NCBI GenBank assembly: GCA_040954595.2 | Contig: CM082593.2 | Location: 10,788,001 to 10,852,000, forward strand | Reading direction: 5' to 3' | DNA: 64,000 bases | From: Balanoglossus misakiensis | Lineage: Eukaryota; Hemichordata | Part shown: in pieces, positions 19,320 to 33,499 of the stretch | Layout: each line of letters begins with the position of its first letter | Numbering within the stretch: position 1 is the stretch's first letter | Notes under the pieces: model-generated | Databases searched by the model: none | The model's input: the letters and a program-made list of their open reading frames with translations, nothing else | What the model was told of the DNA's origin: nothing | Made by a program: the position numbers and the translations under genes

Positions 19320-21635
19320 GTTTTCGACTTTGCAAAATCTCAAAATTTCGTCGATTTTTGAAAAAAAATCATGGGTGAAAATGCATCAAAAAATGAGAAA
19401 TTTTCGACTTTGCAAAATCTCAAAATTTCGTCAATTTTGAAAAAAATCATGGGTGAAAATCATCAAAAAATGACAAATTTTCGACTTTGCAAAATCTCAA
19501 AATTTCGTCGATTTTTGAAAAAAATCATGGGTGAAAATCATCAAAAAAATGACAAATTTTCGACTTTGCAAAATCTCAAAATTTTGTTGATTTTTGAAAA
19601 AAATCATAGGTGAAAATCATCAAAAAATGACAAATTTTCGACTTTGCAAAATCTCAAAATTTCGTCGATTTTTGAAGAAAATCATGGGTGAAAATCATCA
19701 AAAAATGACAAATTTTCGACTTTGCAAAATCTCAAAATTTCGTAGATTTTTGAAAAAAAACATGGGTAAAAATCATCAAAAAATGACAAATTTTCGACTT
19801 TGCAAAATCTCAAAATTTCGTCCATTTTTAAAAAAAAAACATGGGGGAAAATCATCAAAAAATGACAAATTTTCGACTTTGCAAAATCTCAAAATTTCGT
19901 CAATTTTGAATAAAAATCATGGGTGAAAATCATCAAAAAATGACAAATTTTCGACTTTGCAAAATCTCAAAATTTCGTCGATTTTGAAAAAAATCATGGG
20001 TGAAAATAATCAAAAAATGACAAATTTTCGACTTTGCAAAATCTCAAAATTTCGTCGATTTTTGAAAAAAATCATGGGTGAAAAATAATCAAAAAAATGA
20101 CAAATTTTCGACTTTGCAAAATCTCAAATTTTGTTGATTTTTGAAAAAAATCATAGGTGAAAATCATCAAAAAATGACAAATTTTCGACTTTGCAAAATC
20201 TCAAAATTTCGTCGATTTTTGAAGAAAATCATGGGTGAAAATCATCAAAAAATGACAAATTTTCGACTTTGCAAAATCTCAAAATTTTTTCGATTTTTGA
20301 AAAATATCATTGGTGAAAATCATCAAAAAATGACAAATTTTGAAAAAAAAACGGGTGAAAATCATCAAAAAATGACACATTTTCGACTTCGCAAAATCTC
20401 AAAAGTTTTTCGATTGTTGAAAAAAATCATGGGTGAAAATCATCAAAAAAATGACAAATTTTCGACGTTGCAAAATCTCAAAATTTTGTTGATTTTTGAC
20501 AAAAATCATAGGTGAAAATCATCAAAAAATGACAAATTTTCGACTTTGCAAAATCTCAAAATTTCGTCGATTTTTGAAGAAAATCATGGGTGAAAATCAT
20601 CAAAAAATGAAAATTTTTCGTCTTTGCAAAATCTCAAAATTTCGTCCATTTTTGAAAAAAAAATCATGGGTAAAAATCATCAAAAATGACAAATTTTCGT
20701 CTTTGCAAAATCTCAAAATTTCGTCGATTTTTGAAGAAAATCATGGGTGAAAATCATCAAAAAATGACAAATTTTCGACTTTGCAAAATCTCAAATTTTT
20801 TTCGATTTTTGAAAAAAGACATGGGTGAAAATCATCAAAAAATGACAAATTTTCGACTTTGCAAAATCTCAAAATTTCGTTGATTTTTGAAAAAAAACAT
20901 GGGTTAAAATCATCAAAAAATGACAAATTTTCGACTTTGCAAAATCTCAAAATTTCGTCCATTTTTAAAAAAAAAACATGGGGGAAAATCATCAAAAAAA
21001 TGACAAATTTTCGACTTTGCAAAATCTCAAAATTTCGTCGATTTTTGAAAAAAAATCATGGGTGAAAATGCATCAAAAAATGAGAAATTTTCGACTTTGC
21101 AAAATCTCAAAATTTCGTCAATTTTGAAAAAAATCATGGGTGAAAATCATCAAAAAAATGACAAATTTTCGACGTTGCAAAATCTCAAAATTTTGTTGAT
21201 TTTTGAAAAAAATCATAGGTGAAAATCATCAAAAAATGACAAATTTTCGACTTTGCAAAATCTCAAAATTTCGTCGATTTTTGAAGAAAATCATGGGTGA
21301 AAATCATCAAAAAATGACAAATTTTCGACTTTGCAAAATCTCAAAATTTTTTCGATTTTTGAAAAATATCATTGGTGAAAATCATCAAAAAATGACAAAT
21401 TTTGAAAAAAAAACGGGTGAAAATCATCAAAAAATGACACATTTTCGACTTCGCAAAATCTCAAAATTTTTTCGATTGTTGAAAAAAATCATCGGTGAAA
21501 ATCATCAAAAAATGACAAATTTTCGACTTTGCAAAATCTCAAAATTTCGTCGATTTTTGAAAAAAATCATGGGTGAAAATCATCAAAAAAATGACAAATT
21601 TTCGACGTTGCAAAATCTCAAAATTTTGTTGATTT

Positions 21636-23872
21636 TTGACAAAAATCATAGGTGAAAATCATCAAAAAATGACAAATTTTCGACTTTGCAAAATCTCAAA
21701 ATTTCGTCGATTTTTGAAGAAAATCATGGGTGAAAATCATCAAAAAATGACAAATTTTCGACTTTGCAAAATCTCAAAATTTTTTCGATTTTTGAAAAAT
21801 ATCATCGGTGAAAATCATCAAAAAATGACAAATTTTCGACTTTGCAAAATCTCAAAATTTCGTCGATTTTTGAAAAAAATCATGGGTGAAAATCATCAAA
21901 AAAATGACAAATTTTCGACGTTGCAAAATCTCAAAATTTTGTTGATTTTTGAAAAAAATCATAGGTGAAAATCATCAAAAAATGACAAATTTTCGACTTT
22001 GCAAAATCTCAAAATTTCGTCGATTTTTGAAGAAAATCATGGGTGAAAATCATCAAAAAAATGACAAATTTTCGACGTTGCAAAATCTCAAATTTTGTTG
22101 ATTTTTGACAAAAATCATAGGTGAAAATCATCAAAAAATGACAAATTTTGAAAAAAAAACGGGTGAAAATCATCAAAAAATGACACATTTTCGACTTTGC
22201 AAAATCTCAAAATTTTTTCGATTGTTGAAAAAAATCATCGGTGAAAATCATCAAAAAATGACAAATTTTCGACTTTGCAAAATCTCAAAATTTCGTCGAT
22301 TTTTGAAAAAAATCATGGGTGAAAATCATCAAAAAAATGACAAATTTTCGACGTTGCAAAATCTCAAAATTTTGTTGATTTTTGACAAAAATCATAGGTG
22401 AAAATCATCAAAAAATGACAAATTTTCGACTTTGCAAAATCTCAAAATTTCGTCGATTTTTGAAGAAAATCATGGGTGAAAATCATCAAAAAATGACAAA
22501 TTTTCGACTTTGCAAAATCTCAAAATTTTTTCGATTTTTGAAAAATATCATCGGTGAAAATCATCAAAAAATGACAAATTTTCGACTTTGCAAAATCTCA
22601 AAATTTCGTCGATTTTTGAAAAAAATCATGGGTGAAAATCATCAAAAAAATGACAAATTTTCGACGTTGCAAAATCTCAAAATTTTGTTGATTTTTGAAA
22701 AAAATCATAGGTGAAAATCATCAAAAAATGACAAATTTTCGACTTTGCAAAATCTCAAAATTTCGTCGATTTTTGAAGAAAATCATGGGTGAAAATCATC
22801 AAAAAAATGACAAATTTTCGACGTTGCAAAATCTCAAATTTTGTTGATTTTTGACAAAAATCATAGGTGAAAATCATCAAAAAATGACAAATTTTGAAAA
22901 AAAAACGGGTGAAAATCATCAAAAAATGACACATTTTCGACTTTGCAAAATCTCAAAATTTTTTCGATTGTTGAAAAAAATCATCGGTGAAAATCATCAA
23001 AAAATGACAAATTTTCGACTTTGCAAAATCTCAAAATTTCGTCGATTTTTGAAAAAAATCATGGGTGAAAATCATCAAAAAAATGACAAATTTTCGACGT
23101 TGCAAAATCTCAAAATTTTGTTGATTTTTGACAAAAATCATAGGTGAAAATCATCAAAAAATGACAAATTTTCGACTTTGCAAAATCTCAAAATTTCGTC
23201 GATTTTTGAAGAAAATCATGGGTGAAAATCATCAAAAAATGACAAATTTTCGACTTTGCAAAATCTCAAAATTTTTTCGATTTTTGAAAAATATCATCGG
23301 TGAAAATCATCAAAAAATGACAAATTTTCGACTTTGCAAAATCTCAAAATTTCGTCGATTTTTGAAAAAAATCATGGGTGAAAATCATCAAAAAAATGAC
23401 AAATTTTCGACGTTGCAAAATCTCAAAATTTTGTTGATTTTTGAAAAAAATCATAGGTGAAAATCATCAAAAAATGACAAATTTTCGACTTTGCAAAATC
23501 TCAAAATTTCGTCGATTTTTGAAGAAAATCATGGGTGAAAATCATCAAAAAACGACAAATTTTCGACTTTGCAAAATCTCAAAATTTTTTCGATTTTTGA
23601 AAAATATCATTGGTGAAAATCATCAAAAAATGACAAATTTTGAAAAAAAAACGGGTGAAAATCATCAAAAAATGACACATTTTCGACTTTGCAAAATCTC
23701 AAAATTTTTTCGATTGTTGAAAAAAATCATCGGTGAAAATCATCAAAAAATGACAAATTTTCGACTTTGCAAAATCTCAAAATTTCGTCGATTTTTGAAA
23801 AAAATCATGGGTGAAAATCAACAAAAAAATGACAAATTTTCGACGTTGCAAAATCTCAAATTTTGTTGATTT
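21636..23872. repeat. Higher-order repeat: 746-bp unit, three tandem copies
   Basis: Units start at 21636, 22382 and 23128 and are nearly identical, spaced exactly 746 bp. The next boundary is at 23873. Each holds nine full monomers and one 44-bp short monomer in fixed order, marked by 'cgacgttgc', 'gttgatttttgacaaaaatc', 'gaaaaatatcatcgg' and 'cgattgttgaaaaaa' variants. Confidence 0.9.
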
Positions 23873-26800
23873 TTGACAAAAATCATAGGTGAAAATCATC
23901 AAAAAATGACAAATTTTCGACTTTGCAAAATCTCAAAATTTCGTCGATTTTTGAAGAAAATCATGGGTGAAAATCATCAAAAAATGACAAATTTTCGACT
24001 TTGCAAAATCTCAAAATTTTTTCGATTTTTGAAAAATATCATGGGTGAAAATCATCAAAAAATGACAAATTTTGAAAAAAAACCGGGTGAAAATGATCAA
24101 AAAATGACACATTTACGACTTTGCAAAATCTCAAAATTTCGTCCATTTTTGAAAAAAAAATCATGGGTAAAAATCATCAAAAATGACAAATTTTCGTCTT
24201 TGCAAAATCTCAAAATTTCGTCGATTTTTGAAGAAAATCATGGGTGAAAATCATCAAAAAATGACAAATTTTCGACTTTGCAAAATCTCAAAATTTTTTC
24301 GATTTTTGAAAAAAGACATGGGTGAAAATCATCAAAAAATGACAAATTTTCGACTTTGCAAAATCTCAAAATTTCGTAGATTTTTGAAAAAAAACATGGG
24401 TAAAAATCATCAAAAAATGACAAATTTTCGACTTTGCAAAATCTCAAAATTTCGTCCATTTTTAAAAAAAAAACATGGGGGAAAATCATCAAAAAATGAC
24501 AAATTTTCGACTTTGCAAAATCTCAAAATTTCGTCAATTTTGAATAAAAATCATGGGTGAAAATCATCAAAAAATGACAAATTTTCGACTTTGCAAAATC
24601 TCACAATTTCGTCGATTTTTGAAAAAAAATCATGGGTGAAAATGCATCAAAAAATGAGAAATTTTCGACTTTGCAAAATGTCAAAATTTCGTCAATTTTG
24701 AAAAAAATCATGGGTGAAAATCATCAAAAAAATGACAAATTTTCGACTTTGCAAAATCTCAAAATTTTGTTGATTTTTGAAAAAAATCATAGGTGAAAAT
24801 CATCAAAAAATGACAAATTTTCGACTTTGCAAAATCTCAAAATTTCGTCGATTTTTGAAGAAAATCATGGGTGAAAATCATCAAAAAATGACAAATTTTC
24901 GACTTTGCAAAATCTCAAAATTTTTTCGATTTTTGAAAAATATCATTGGTGAAAATCATCAAAAAATGACAACTTTTGAAAAAAAAACGGGTGAAAATCA
25001 TCAAAAAATGACACATTTTCGACTTCGCAAAATCTCAAAATTTTTTCGATTGTTGAAAAAAATCATCGGTGAAAATCATCAAAAAATGACAAATATTCGA
25101 CGTTGCAAAATCTCAAAATTTTGTTGATTTTTGACAAAAATCATAGGTGAAAATCATCAAAAAATGACAAATTTTCGACTTTGCAAAATCTCAAAATTTC
25201 GTCAATTTTGAAAAAAATCATGGGTGAAAATAATCAAAAAATGACACATTTACGACTTTGCAAAATCTCAAAATTTTTTCGATTTTTGAAAAATATCATT
25301 GGTGAAAATCATCAAAAAATGACAAATTTTGAAAAAAAAACGGGTGAAAATGATCAAAAAATGACACATTTACGACTTTGCAAAATCTCAAATTTTCGTC
25401 GATTTTTGAAAAAAAATCATGGGTGAAAATCATCAAAAAATGAAAATTTTTCGTCTTTGCAAAATCTCAAAATTTCGTCCATTTTTGAAAAAAAAATCAT
25501 GGGTAAAAATCATCAAAAATGACAAATTTTCGTCTTTGCAAAATCTCAAAATTTCGTCGATTTTTGAAGAAAATCATGGGTGAAAATCATCAAAAAATGA
25601 CAAATTTTCGACTTTGCAAAATCTCAAAATTTTTTCGATTTTTGAAAAATATCATCGGTGAAAATCATCAAAAAATGACAAATTTTCGACTTTGCAAAAT
25701 CTCAAAATTTCGTCGATTTTTGAAAAAAATCATGGGTGAAAATCATCAAAAAAATGACAAATTTTCGACGTTGCAAAATCTCAAAATTTTGTTGATTTTT
25801 GAAAAAAATCATAGGTGAAAATCATCAAAAAATGACAAATTTTCGACTTTGCAAAATCTCAAAATTTCGTCGATTTTTGAAGAAAATCATGGGTGAAAAT
25901 CATCAAAAAACGACAAATTTTCGACTTTGCAAAATCTCAAAATTTTTTCGATTTTTGAAAAATATCATTGGTGAAAATCATCAAAAAATGACAAATTTTG
26001 AAAAAAAAACGGGTGAAAATCATCAAAAAATGACACATTTTCGACTTTGCAAAATCTCAAAATTTTTTCGATTGTTGAAAAAAATCATCGGTGAAAATCA
26101 TCAAAAAATGACAAATTTTCGACTTTGCAAAATCTCACAATTTCGTCGATTTTTGAAAAAAAATCATGGGTGAAAATGCATCAAAAAATGAGAAATTTTC
26201 GACTTTGCAAAATCTCAAAATTTCGTCAATTTTGAAAAAAATCATGGGTGAAAATCATCAAAAAAATGACAAATTTTCGACGTTGCAAAATCTCAAAATT
26301 TTGTTGATTTTTGAAAAAAATCATAGGTGAAAATCATCAAAAAATGACAAATTTTCGACTTTGCAAAATCTCAAAATTTCGTCGATTTTTGAAGAAAATC
26401 ATGGGTGAAAATCATCAAAAAATGACAAATTTTCGACTTTGCAAAATCTCAAAATTTTTTCGATTTTTGAAAAATATCATTGGTGAAAATCATCAAAAAA
26501 TGACAAATTTTGAAAAAAAAACGGGTGAAAATCATCAAAAAATGACAAATTTTCATCTTTGCAAAATCTCAAAATTTCGTCCATTTCTGAAACAAAATTA
26601 TGGGTAAAAATCATCAAAAATGACAAATTTTCATCTTTGCAAAATCTCAAAATTTCGTCGAGTTTTGAAAAAAATCATGGGGGAAAATCATGAAAAAATG
26701 ACAAATTTTCCTCTTTGCAAAATCTCAAAATTTCGTCGATTTTTAAAAAAAGACATGGGTGAAAATCATCAAAAAATAACAAATTTTCGACTTTGCAAAA

Positions 26801-27924
26801 TCTCAAAATTTCGTCCATTTTTGAAAAAAAATCATGGGTAAAAATCATCAAAAAATGACAAATTTTGAAAAAAAAACGGGTGAAAATCATCAAAAAATGA
26901 CACATTTTCGACTTTGCAAAATCTCAAAATTTCGTCGATTTTTGAAAAAAAATCATGGGTGAAAATCATCAAAAAATGACAAATTTTCGTCTTTGCAAAA
27001 TCTCAAATTTTGTCCATTTCTGAAAAAAAATTATAGGTAAAAATCTTCAAAAATGACAAATTTTCATCTTTGCAAAATCTCAAATTTTCGTCAATTTTTG
27101 AAAAAAATCATGGTTGAAAATCATCAAAAAATGACAAAATTTTCGACTTTGCAAAATCTCAAAATTTCGTCGATTTTTGAAAAAAATCATGGGGGAAAAT
27201 CATGAAAAAATGACAAATTTTCCTCTTTGCAAAATCTCAAAATTTCGTCGATTTTTGAAAAAAAATCATGGGTGAAAATCATCAAAAAATGACAAATTTT
27301 CGTCTTTGCAAAATCTCAAATTTTCGTCGATTTTTGAAAAAAAATCATGGTTGAAAATCATCAAAAAATGACAAAATTTTCGACTTTGTAAAATCACAAA
27401 ATTTCGTCGATTTTGAAAAAAATCATAGGTTCGTCGATTTTTTAAAAAAAAACATGGGTGAAAATCATCAAAAAATGACAAATTTTGAAAAAAAAACGGG
27501 TGAAAATCATCAAAAAATGACACATTTTCGACTTTGCAAAATCTCAAAATTTCGTCGATTTTTGAAAAAAAAACGGGTGAAAATCATCAAAAAATGACAA
27601 ATTTTGAAAAAAAAAACGGGTGAAAATCATCAAAAAATGACACATTTTCGACTTTGTAAAATCACAAAATTTCGTCGATTTTGAAAAAAATCATAGGTTC
27701 GTCGATTTTTAAAAAAAAAACATGGGTGAAAATCATCAAAAAATGACAAATTTTGAAAAAAAAACGGGTGAAAATCATCAAAAAATGACACATTTACGAC
27801 TTTGCAAAATCTTAAAATTTCGTCGATTTTTGAAAAAAAATCATGGGTGAAAATCATCAAAAAATGACAAATTTTCGTCTTTGCAAAATCTCAAAATTTC
27901 GTCCATTTTTGAAAAAAAATCATG

Positions 27925-29200
27925 GGTGAAAATCATCAAAAAATGACAAATTTTCGTCTTTGCAAAATCTCAAAATTTCGTCCATTTTTGAAAAAAAAAT
28001 CATGGGTAAAAATCATCAAAAATGACAAAATTTCGTCTTTGCAAAATCTCAAATTTTCGTCGATTTTTGAAAAAAAAATCATGGTTGAAAATCATCAAAA
28101 AATGACAAAATTTTCGACTTTGTAAAATCACAAAATTTCGTCGATTTTGAAAAAAATCATAGGTTCGTCGATTTTTTAAAAAAAAACATGGGTGAAAATC
28201 ATCAAAAAATGACAAATTTAAAAAAAAACGGGTGAAAATCATCAAAAAATGACACATTTACGACTTTGCAAAATCTCAAAATTTCGTCGATTTTTGAAAA
28301 AAAATCATGGGTGAAAATCATCAAAAAATGACAAATTTTCGTCTTTGCAAAATCTCAAAATTTCGTCCATTTTTGAAAAAAAATCATGGGTAAAAATCAT
28401 CAAAAATGACAAATTTTCGTCTTTGCAAAATCTCAAACTTTCGTCCATTTTTAAAAAACAATCATGGGGGAAAATCATCAAAAAATGACAAATTTTCGAT
28501 TTTGCAAAATCTCAAAATTTCGTCGATTTTTGAAAAAAAATGTGTGAAAATCATCAAAAAATGACACATTTTCGTCGACTTTGCAAAATCTCAAAATTTC
28601 GTCGATTTTTGAAAAAAATCATGGGGGAAAATCATGAAAAAATGACAAATTTTCGACTTTGCAAAATCTCAAAATTTCGTCAATTTTGAATAAAAATCAT
28701 GGGTGAAAATCATCAAAAAATGACAAATTTTCGACTTTGCAAAATCTCACAATTTCGTCGATTTTTGAAAAAAAATCATGGGTGAAAATGCACCAAAAAA
28801 TGAGAAATTTTCGACTTTGCAAAATCTCAAAATTTCGTCAATTTTGAAAAAAATCATGGGTGAAAATCATCAAAAAATGACAAATTTTCGACTTTGCAAA
28901 ATCTCAAAATTTCGTCGATTTTTGAAAAAAATCATGGGTGAAAATCATCAAAAAAATGACAAATTTTCGACTTTGCAAAATCTCAAAATTTCGTCGATTT
29001 TTGAAGAAAATCATGGGTGAAAATCATCAAAAAATGACAAATTTTCGACTTTGCAAAATCTCAAAATTTTTACGATTGTTGAAAAAAATCATCGGTGAAA
29101 ATCATCAAAAAATGACAAATTTTCGACTTTGCAAAATCTCAAAATTTCGTCGATTTTTGAAGAAAAAACGGGTGAAAATCATCAAAAAATGACACATTTA
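27925..29200. repeat. Satellite block repeated 3,114 bp downstream
   Basis: This block of about 1.28 kb is repeated almost exactly at 31039-32315. Shared rare variants include the 'ttgaaaaaaaatgtgtgaaa' unit, 'gcaccaaaaaatgagaaatt' and 'aaaaaacaatcatggggg'. Flanking monomers differ, so its edges are defined by divergence. Confidence 0.8.
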
Positions 29201-32200
29201 CGACTTTGCAAAATCTCAAAATTTCGTCGATTTTTGAAAAAAAATCATGGGTGAAAATCATCAAAAAATGACAAATTTTGAAAAAAAAACGGGTGAAAAT
29301 CATCAAAAAATGACATATTTACGACTTTGCAAAATCTCAAAATTTCGTCGATTTTTGAAAAAAAAACGGGTGAAAATCATCAAAAAATGACACATTTACG
29401 ACTTTGCAAAATCTCAAAATTTCGTCGATTCTTGAAAAAAAATCATGGGTGAAAATCATCAAAAAATGACAAATTTTCGATTTTGCAAAATCTCAAAATT
29501 TCGTCGATTTTTGAAAAAAAACGGGTGAAAATCATCAAAAAATGACACATTTTCGTCGACTTTGCAAAATCTCAAAATTTCGTCGATTTTTGAAAAAAAT
29601 CATGGGGGAAAATCATGAAAAAAATGACAAATTTTCCTCTTTGCAAAATCTCAAAATTTCGTCGATTTTTAAAAAAAGACATGGGTGAAAATCATCAAAA
29701 AATAACAAATTTTCGACTTTGCAAAATCTCAAAATTTCGTCCATTTTTGAAAAAAAATCATGGGTAAAACTCATCAAAAAATGACAAATTTTGAAAAAAA
29801 ACGGGTGAAAATCATCAAAAAATGACACATTTTCGACTTTGTAAAATCTCAAAATTTCGTCGATTTTTGAAAAAAAATCATGGGTGAAAATCATCAAAAA
29901 ATGACAAATTTTCGTCTTTGCAAAATCTCAAAATTTCGTCCATTTCTGAAAAAAAATTATGGGTAAAAATCATCAAAAATGACAAATTTTCATCTTTGCA
30001 AAATCTCAAATTTTCGTCGATTTTTGAAAAAAATCATGGTTGAAAATCATCAAAAAATGACAAAATTTTCGACTTTGCAAAATCTCAAAATTTCGTCGAT
30101 TTTTGAAAAAAATCATGGGGGAAAATCATGAAAAAATGACAAATTTTCTTCTTTGCAAAATCTCAACATTTCGTCAATTTTTGAAAAAATCATGGGTGAA
30201 AATCATCAAAAAATGACAAATTTTCGACTTTGCAAAATCTCAACATTTCGTCAATTTTTGAAAAAATCATGGGTGAAAATCATCAAAAAATGACAAATTT
30301 TCGACTTTGCAAAATCTCAAAATTTCGTCGATTTTTGAAAAAAATCATGGGGGAAAATCATGAAAAAATGACAAATTTTCCTCTTTGCAAAATCTCAAAT
30401 TTTCGTCGATTTTTGAAAAAAAATCATGGTTGAAAATCATCAAAAAATGACAAAATTTTCGACTTTGTAAAATCACAAAATTTCGTCGATTTTGAAAAAA
30501 ATCATAGGTTCGTCGATTTTTTAAAAAAAAACATGGGTGAAAATCATCAAAAAATGACAAATTTTGAAAAAAAACGGGTGAAAATCATCAAAAAATGACA
30601 CATTTTCGACTGCAAAATCTCAAAATTTCGTCAGTTTTGAAAAAAATCATGGTCGAAAATCATCAAATAATGACAATTTTTTTACTGCAAAATCTCAAAA
30701 TTTCATCGATTTTTGAAAAAAATCATGGGTGAAAATCATCAAAAAATGACAAATTTTCGACTTTGCAAAATCTCAAAATTTCGTCGATTTTTGAAGAAAA
30801 TCAAGGGTGAAAATCATCAAAAAATGACAAATTTTCCTCTTTGCAAAATCTCAAAATTTCGTCGATTTTTAAAAAAAGACATGGGTGTAAATCATCAAAA
30901 AATAACAAATTTTCGACTTTGCAAAATCTCAAAATTTCGTCGATTTTTGAAAAAAATCATGTGTGAAAATCATTAAAAAATGACAAATTTTCGACTTTGC
31001 AAAATCTCAAAATTTCGTCAATTTTTGAAAAAATCATGGGTGAAAATCATCAAAAAATGACAAATTTTCGTCTTTGCAAAATCTCAAAATTTCGTCCATT
31101 TTTGAAAAAAAAATCATGGGTAAAAATCATCAAAAATGACAAAATTTCGTCTTTGCAAAATCTCAAATTTTCGTCGATTTTTGAAAAAAAAATCATGGTT
31201 GAAAATCATCAAAAAATGACAAAATTTTCGACTTTGTAAAATCACAAAATTTCGTCGATTTTGAAAAAAATCATAGGTTCGTCGATTTTTTAAAAAAAAA
31301 CATGGGTGAAAATCATCAAAAAATGACAAATTTAAAAAAAAACGGGTGAAAATCATCAAAAAATGACACATTTACGACTTTGCAAAATCTCAAAATTTCG
31401 TCGATTTTTGAAAAAAAATCATGGGTGAAAATCATCAAAAAATGACAAATTTTCGTCTTTGCAAAATCTCAAAATTTCGTCCATTTTTGAAAAAAAATCA
31501 TGGGTAAAAATCATCAAAAATGACAAATTTTCGTCTTTGCAAAATCTCAAACTTTCGTCCATTTTTAAAAAACAATCATGGGGGAAAATCATCAAAAAAT
31601 GACAAATTTTCGATTTTGCAAAATCTCAAAATTTCGTCGATTTTTGAAAAAAAATGTGTGAAAATCATCAAAAAATGACACATTTTCGTCGACTTTGCAA
31701 AATCTCAAAATTTCGTCGATTTTTGAAAAAAATCATGGGGGAAAATCATGAAAAAATGACAAATTTTCGACTTTGCAAAATCTCAAAATTTCGTCAATTT
31801 TGAATAAAAATCATGGGTGAAAATCATCAAAAAATGACAAATTTTCGACTTTGCAAAATCTCACAATTTCGTCGATTTTTGAAAAAAAATCATGGGTGAA
31901 AATGCACCAAAAAATGAGAAATTTTCGACTTTGCAAAATCTCAAAATTTCGTCAATTTTGAAAAAAATCATGGGTGAAAATCATCAAAAAATGACAAATT
32001 TTCGACTTTGCAAAATCTCAAAATTTCGTCGATTTTTGAAAAAAATCATGGGTGAAAATCATCAAAAAAATGACAAATTTTCGACTTTGCAAAATCTCAA
32101 AATTTCGTCGATTTTTGAAGAAAATCATGGGTGAAAATCATCAAAAAATGACAAATTTTCGACTTTGCAAAATCTCAAAATTTTTACGATTGTTGAAAAA

Positions 32201-33499
32201 AATCATCGGTGAAAATCATCAAAAAATGACAAATTTTCGACTTTGCAAAATCTCAAAATTTCGTCGATTTTTGAAGAAAAAACGGGTGAAAATCATCAAA
32301 AAATGACACATTTTCCTCTTTGCAAAATCTCAAAATTTCGTCGATTTTTAAAAAAAGACATGGGTGAAAATCATCAAAAAATAACAAATTTTCGACTTTG
32401 CAAAATCTCAAAATTTCGTCCATTTTTGAAAAAAAATCATGGGTAAAACTCATCAAAAAATGACAAATTTTGAAAAAAAACGGGTGAAAATCATCAAAAA
32501 ATGACACATTTTCGACTTTGCAAAATCTCAAAATTTCGTCAATTTTTGAAAAAATCATGGGTGAAAATCATCAAAAAATGACAAATTTTCGTCTTTGCAA
32601 AATCTCAAAATTTCGTCCATTTTAAAAAAAAAACGGGGGAAAATGATCAAAAAATGACAAATTTTCGACTGCAAAATCTCAAAATTTCGTCAATTTTGAA
32701 AAAAATCATGGTCGAAAATCATCAAATAATGACAATTTTTTTACTGCAAAATCTCAAAATTTCATCGATTTTTGAAAAAAATCATGGGTGAAAATCATCA
32801 AAAAATGACAAATTTTCGACTTTGCAAAATCTGAAAATTTCGTCGATTTTTGAAAAAAATCATGGGTGAAAATCATCAAAAAATGACAAATTTTCGACTT
32901 TGCAAAATCTCAAAATTTCGTCAATTTTTGAAAAAATCATGGGTGAAAATCATCAAAAAATGACAAATTTTCGTCTTTGCAAAATCTCAAAATTTCGTCG
33001 GTTTTTGAAAAATAATATGGGTGAAAATCATCAAAAAATGACAAATTTTCGACTTTGCAAAATCTCAAAATTTCGTCGGTTTTGAAAAAAATCATGGGTT
33101 CGTCGATTTTTTTAAATAAAAACATGGGTGAAAATCATCAAAAAATGACAAATGTTCGACTTTGCAAAATCTAAAAATTTCGTCGATTTTTGAAAAAAAA
33201 TCATGGGTGAAAATCATCAAAAAATGACAAATTTTCGTCTTTGCAAAATCTCAAAATTTCGTCCATTTTTGAAAAAAAATCATGGGTAAAAATCATCAAA
33301 AATGACAAATTTTCGTCTTTGCAAAATCTCAAATTTTCGTCGATTTTGAAAAAAATCATAGGTTCGTCGAATTTTTTTAAAAAAACATGGGTGAAAATCA
33401 TCAAAAAATGACAAATTTTGAAAAAAAAACGGGTGAAAATCATCAAAAAATGACCTATTTTCGTCGACTTTGCAAAATCTCAAAATTTCGTCGATTTTT

